Shown one piece after another: positions 62,286-64,000 of a stretch of 64,000 nt of DNA. A program made the position numbers and the translations under genes. Position 1 is the first letter of the stretch. Every line of letters begins with the position of its first letter. Location of the stretch: the NCBI RefSeq assembly GCF_003533305.1, contig NZ_DOEH01000021.1, positions 62,001-126,000 on the forward strand. The letters run 5' to 3'. The notes beneath the pieces were generated by a model that saw only the letters and a program-made list of their open reading frames with translations, made no database searches and was not told the DNA's origin. The DNA is from Providencia sp. (lineage in GTDB: Bacteria; Pseudomonadota; Gammaproteobacteria; Enterobacterales; Enterobacteriaceae).

Positions 62286-62612
62286 AATCGCACCCTTGAA
62301 TATACAAAATATAGTTGTTTCATATATAGATCATATACCAACGAGGTTATTGATAAAAGTCACCAAGTAACTGATAGCACAAATCAGTCATCTAATTCGT
62401 CAATTTAGCCCTTATATCTTTCCTAAGATGAATACACCGTCAAAGTATTTTTTATTTGAATCCGTTATCCTAAATGTCGGGACGATATCGCCTCCCGTGA
62501 TTTAGAGATATTTATTAATATTATGGATATCTCTTATTTTATATACCCTATATCGCTAAAAACTTATAATTCAATACAGCATGGACTCAATAAATGAGAG
62601 CTGGAGAAAAAC
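62286..62612. other. Intergenic region before uspF with two hairpins
   Basis: No credible gene. It contains CGGGA (62478-62482) and TCCCG (62493-62497) around a CGATATCG core, then AGAGATAT (62504-62511) and ATATCTCT (62527-62534) followed by T-rich sequence. This could be the end of a small RNA or a structured uspF leader. The remainder is featureless AT-rich DNA with the promoter of the ParD-map operon on the left. Confidence 0.4.
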
Positions 62613-63038
62613 ATGTATAACAAAATTTTAGTCCCTATTGATATTACAGAGAAAAGCTTGGCACATTTAGTTCTATCTCATATTCAATATCTTGCAGAAT
62701 ATGAAAACGCTCATATTCATTTTTTAGCCGTGATCCCAACAATCCCGTTCTATACCACAATGGGATTTGGTTTCGCAGAAAAAGCGGATAGCGAGCAAGA
62801 AAATGTCACTAAAAAATTAGCTGAAATAATTAATGAATTTAAAATCCCGGCAAGCAAATATAGTGCTCAAGTTGTAATGGGAACGCCAAGAGATGAAATA
62901 TTGCGTGTCTCAGAAGAAATTTCTGCGGATTTAATTGTGATTGGTTCAAGACGTCCAGGTATGTCAACCTACTTCCTAGGCTCAACTGCATCCATGATCA
63001 TCCAAAACTCAAAAATATCGGTATTAACCGTTCGCTAA
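62613..63038 (+). CDS. uspF: Universal stress protein UspF
   Basis: A 141-residue universal stress protein close to E. coli UspF (144). The N-terminal strand KILVPIDITEKSL is at residues 4-16, and the ATP-binding signature IGSRRPGMSTYFLGSTAS is at about residues 112-129, with the G-x2-G-x9-G-S/T pattern conserved in part. It belongs to the UspFG subgroup linked to adhesion and stress in enterobacteria. RBS GGAG precedes the ATG; a hairpin follows. Confidence 0.9.
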   Translation: MYNKILVPIDITEKSLAHLVLSHIQYLAEYENAHIHFLAVIPTIPFYTTMGFGFAEKADSEQENVTKKLAEIINEFKIPASKYSAQVVMGTPRDEILRVSEEISADLIVIGSRRPGMSTYFLGSTASMIIQNSKISVLTVR

Positions 63039-63054
63039 TTCTCCCTTTAAATCA

Positions 63055-63092
63055 AATAACAAGAAATCTACCTCAGTGGATTTTTTGTTATT
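63055..63092 (+). terminator. Terminator of uspF
   Basis: AATAACAA-G-AAATC (63055-63068) pairs with GATTT-T-TTGTTATT (63079-63092) with one mismatch and an inner CC/GG, 16 bases after the uspF stop, then T-rich. Confidence 0.65.
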
Positions 63093-63218
63093 ATTTTATT
63101 TTTTCACTAATAATTGCCTATCCTCCAAAATATTAGATTGTATTTATACCTAAATCCATGCACATTATCCTTATTTGATAATTAACCTAACATCCACACT
63201 TTTCCCTCTAGGAATCTA

Positions 63219-63647
63219 ATGAAAAAATATTTACTTGGTATCAGCATCGCAGTAAGCGTGGTATTAGTAGCACTTCTGATTGTTGCCGCTATCATGTTTT
63301 ACAATATGAAAGACAAAGCGATTGAGATCTTAGAACAAGTAAAATCAGGTGATTATGCTGAATTAGTAAAACAAAATACTCAAGATTTAGTACCTGAATC
63401 ATTGAAAAATTTACAGGCAATAACTGTTGAAGGCGATCAATGTGAATATTTTTATCAAAAAGTGGATTCTGTAATTACTTACTTAAATGATAACCCTGAG
63501 ATTACGGGCTCAGAAATATATTCAAACCAACTTTCAACGCTTAAAAGTACGATTGAAAAAACACCATCCACATTCAAAAATGCAGCCTGTGAAAAAGGGA
63601 TATCTAGTTTGAATTACATTATTAATACAGTATCCCCCAGCCAATAA
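63219..63647 (+). CDS. Small single-pass membrane protein of unknown function
   Basis: A 142-residue protein I do not recognise. Residues 5-29 are one strong hydrophobic segment (signal anchor or uncleaved signal peptide), with the rest facing the periplasm as a charged helical domain. It holds two cysteines (GDQCEYF near residue 73, NAACEKG near residue 126) that could form a disulfide. RBS is weak (AGGA about 9 bases before). No operon partner, and no convincing terminator before the convergent GFA gene. Confidence 0.65.
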   Translation: MKKYLLGISIAVSVVLVALLIVAAIMFYNMKDKAIEILEQVKSGDYAELVKQNTQDLVPESLKNLQAITVEGDQCEYFYQKVDSVITYLNDNPEITGSEIYSNQLSTLKSTIEKTPSTFKNAACEKGISSLNYIINTVSPSQ

Positions 63648-63690
63648 AGCTCAACGGGACTAACCTATAATAAATTGATGACCTTCATTG

Positions 63691-64000
63691 CTATAACTCC
63701 ACATTGTCATAGCACAATAATTTACACCACCATTTGGGTGCTAAATCTGTAAATGAATGGTATTCGAGTTCTAAATCGTGACTAGATAAATTATCCATCA
63801 CGCCAGTTAATAATGCGACTGTAGGTGCGTCATCAATAGCACCTATAGAGCTACCGCACTGTGGACAAAAAGCACGGCTTGAATATTCTGATGAGCGATA
63901 AACAGCTGGCTTCCCACCTTTACCTATCCATTCAACACGGTTTGCCGGAAATTCAATCCATACCGCCATTTGTGCGCCTGTATGTTTTTGGCAAATATCA
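63691..64000 (-). CDS. GFA family protein (Mss4-like fold), partial
   Basis: The C-terminal part of a GFA-family protein; the frame continues off the right edge. Visible codons from 63999 read DICQKHTGAQMAVW, the conserved CxxxTGA segment, and FCPQCGSSIG near the middle is the second zinc-binding CxxC. The fold resembles glutathione-dependent formaldehyde-activating enzyme Gfa, but most members have unknown substrates. The end is near LAPKWWCKL. The internal ATG at 63969 is not the true start. Confidence 0.82.
   Translation of the reverse strand, partial: DICQKHTGAQMAVWIEFPANRVEWIGKGGKPAVYRSSEYSSRAFCPQCGSSIGAIDDAPTVALLTGVMDNLSSHDLELEYHSFTDLAPKWWCKLLCYDNVEL

Noticed and set aside
1..64000. 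CRISPR arrays, tRNA, rRNA, intact insertion sequences
   Set aside because: No regularly spaced repeats, no cloverleaf-like or rRNA-like sequence noticed, and no transposase-like proteins or terminal inverted repeats seen.

Overview
The window is chromosomal DNA of an AT-rich gammaproteobacterium, most likely Providencia or a close relative in the Morganellaceae. This is inferred from gene content, without a database search. Enterobacterial single-copy genes are present (yniA, yniB, hxpB, ydjM, tcyP, yhbW, ydcY, uspF, fhuACDB, sitCD). Complete D-arabinitol (dal) and ribitol (rbt) catabolic operons are also present, a combination known from adonitol/arabitol-fermenting species such as P. rettgeri and P. 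heimbachae. I see no rRNA, tRNA, CRISPR array, intact insertion sequence or intact prophage. One frameshifted scrap of a lambda-type integrase is present.

Layout. (1) 1-1137: end of the sitABCD Mn/Fe ABC transporter operon. (2) 1233-11458: a tight four-gene minus-strand operon I cannot match to a named system. In transcription order it encodes a ClpB-type AAA+ ATPase, an NrdG-like radical-SAM protein, a 2126-residue zinc-ribbon/pseudokinase/DUF4011-SF1-helicase/nuclease-like giant, and a coiled-coil protein. This is the strongest candidate for an undescribed system, possibly a genome-defence or stress device. (3) 11737-16596: conserved core genes yniA, yniB, hxpB, ydjM (with a LexA box) and tcyP. 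(4) 16829-19251: an accessory patch with an orphan fimbrial tip adhesin, an FMN reductase and the integrase remnant. (5) 19419-24108: small housekeeping genes, the azlCD branched-chain amino-acid exporter with a divergent XRE-cupin regulator, and ydcY. (6) 24150-27978: two amidohydrolases with a permease, probably for uptake and hydrolysis of N-substituted amino acids, plus a candidate 27-residue membrane peptide.

(7) 28617-40184: pentitol region. dalD-dalK-dalT face dalR across repeated TTTGCCC operator-like sites, and rbtR faces rbtD-rbtK. A fluoride-riboswitch-controlled crcB/fluC and the fetAB exporter sit between the two operons, and no dedicated ribitol transporter is seen. (8) 40296-52780: mixed genes. 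These include two small unknown proteins, a secreted EEP-fold phosphodiesterase, a LacI regulator facing an ascorbate-family PTS (IIA-IIB-IIC) with two matching operators, DUF4239, DUF523 and SPFH proteins, and an aspartate/glutamate racemase-LysR-symporter group. (9) 53083-55177: a MocR regulator divergent from an AhpD-like protein. (10) 55439-61251: the complete fhuACDB ferric-hydroxamate uptake operon behind a Fur-like palindrome. (11) 61316-64000: a ParD-like antitoxin-family gene translationally coupled to a type I methionine aminopeptidase, uspF, a small membrane-anchored protein, and the end of a GFA-family gene.

Most convergent gene pairs share a clear inverted-repeat terminator, and these are listed. 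Starts were moved inward where a better ATG/RBS exists (sitD, hxpB, tcyP, DUF1508, ydcY, EEP, IIB, DUF523, map). Function calls rest on motif recognition and memory of family sequences, not on computed alignments.
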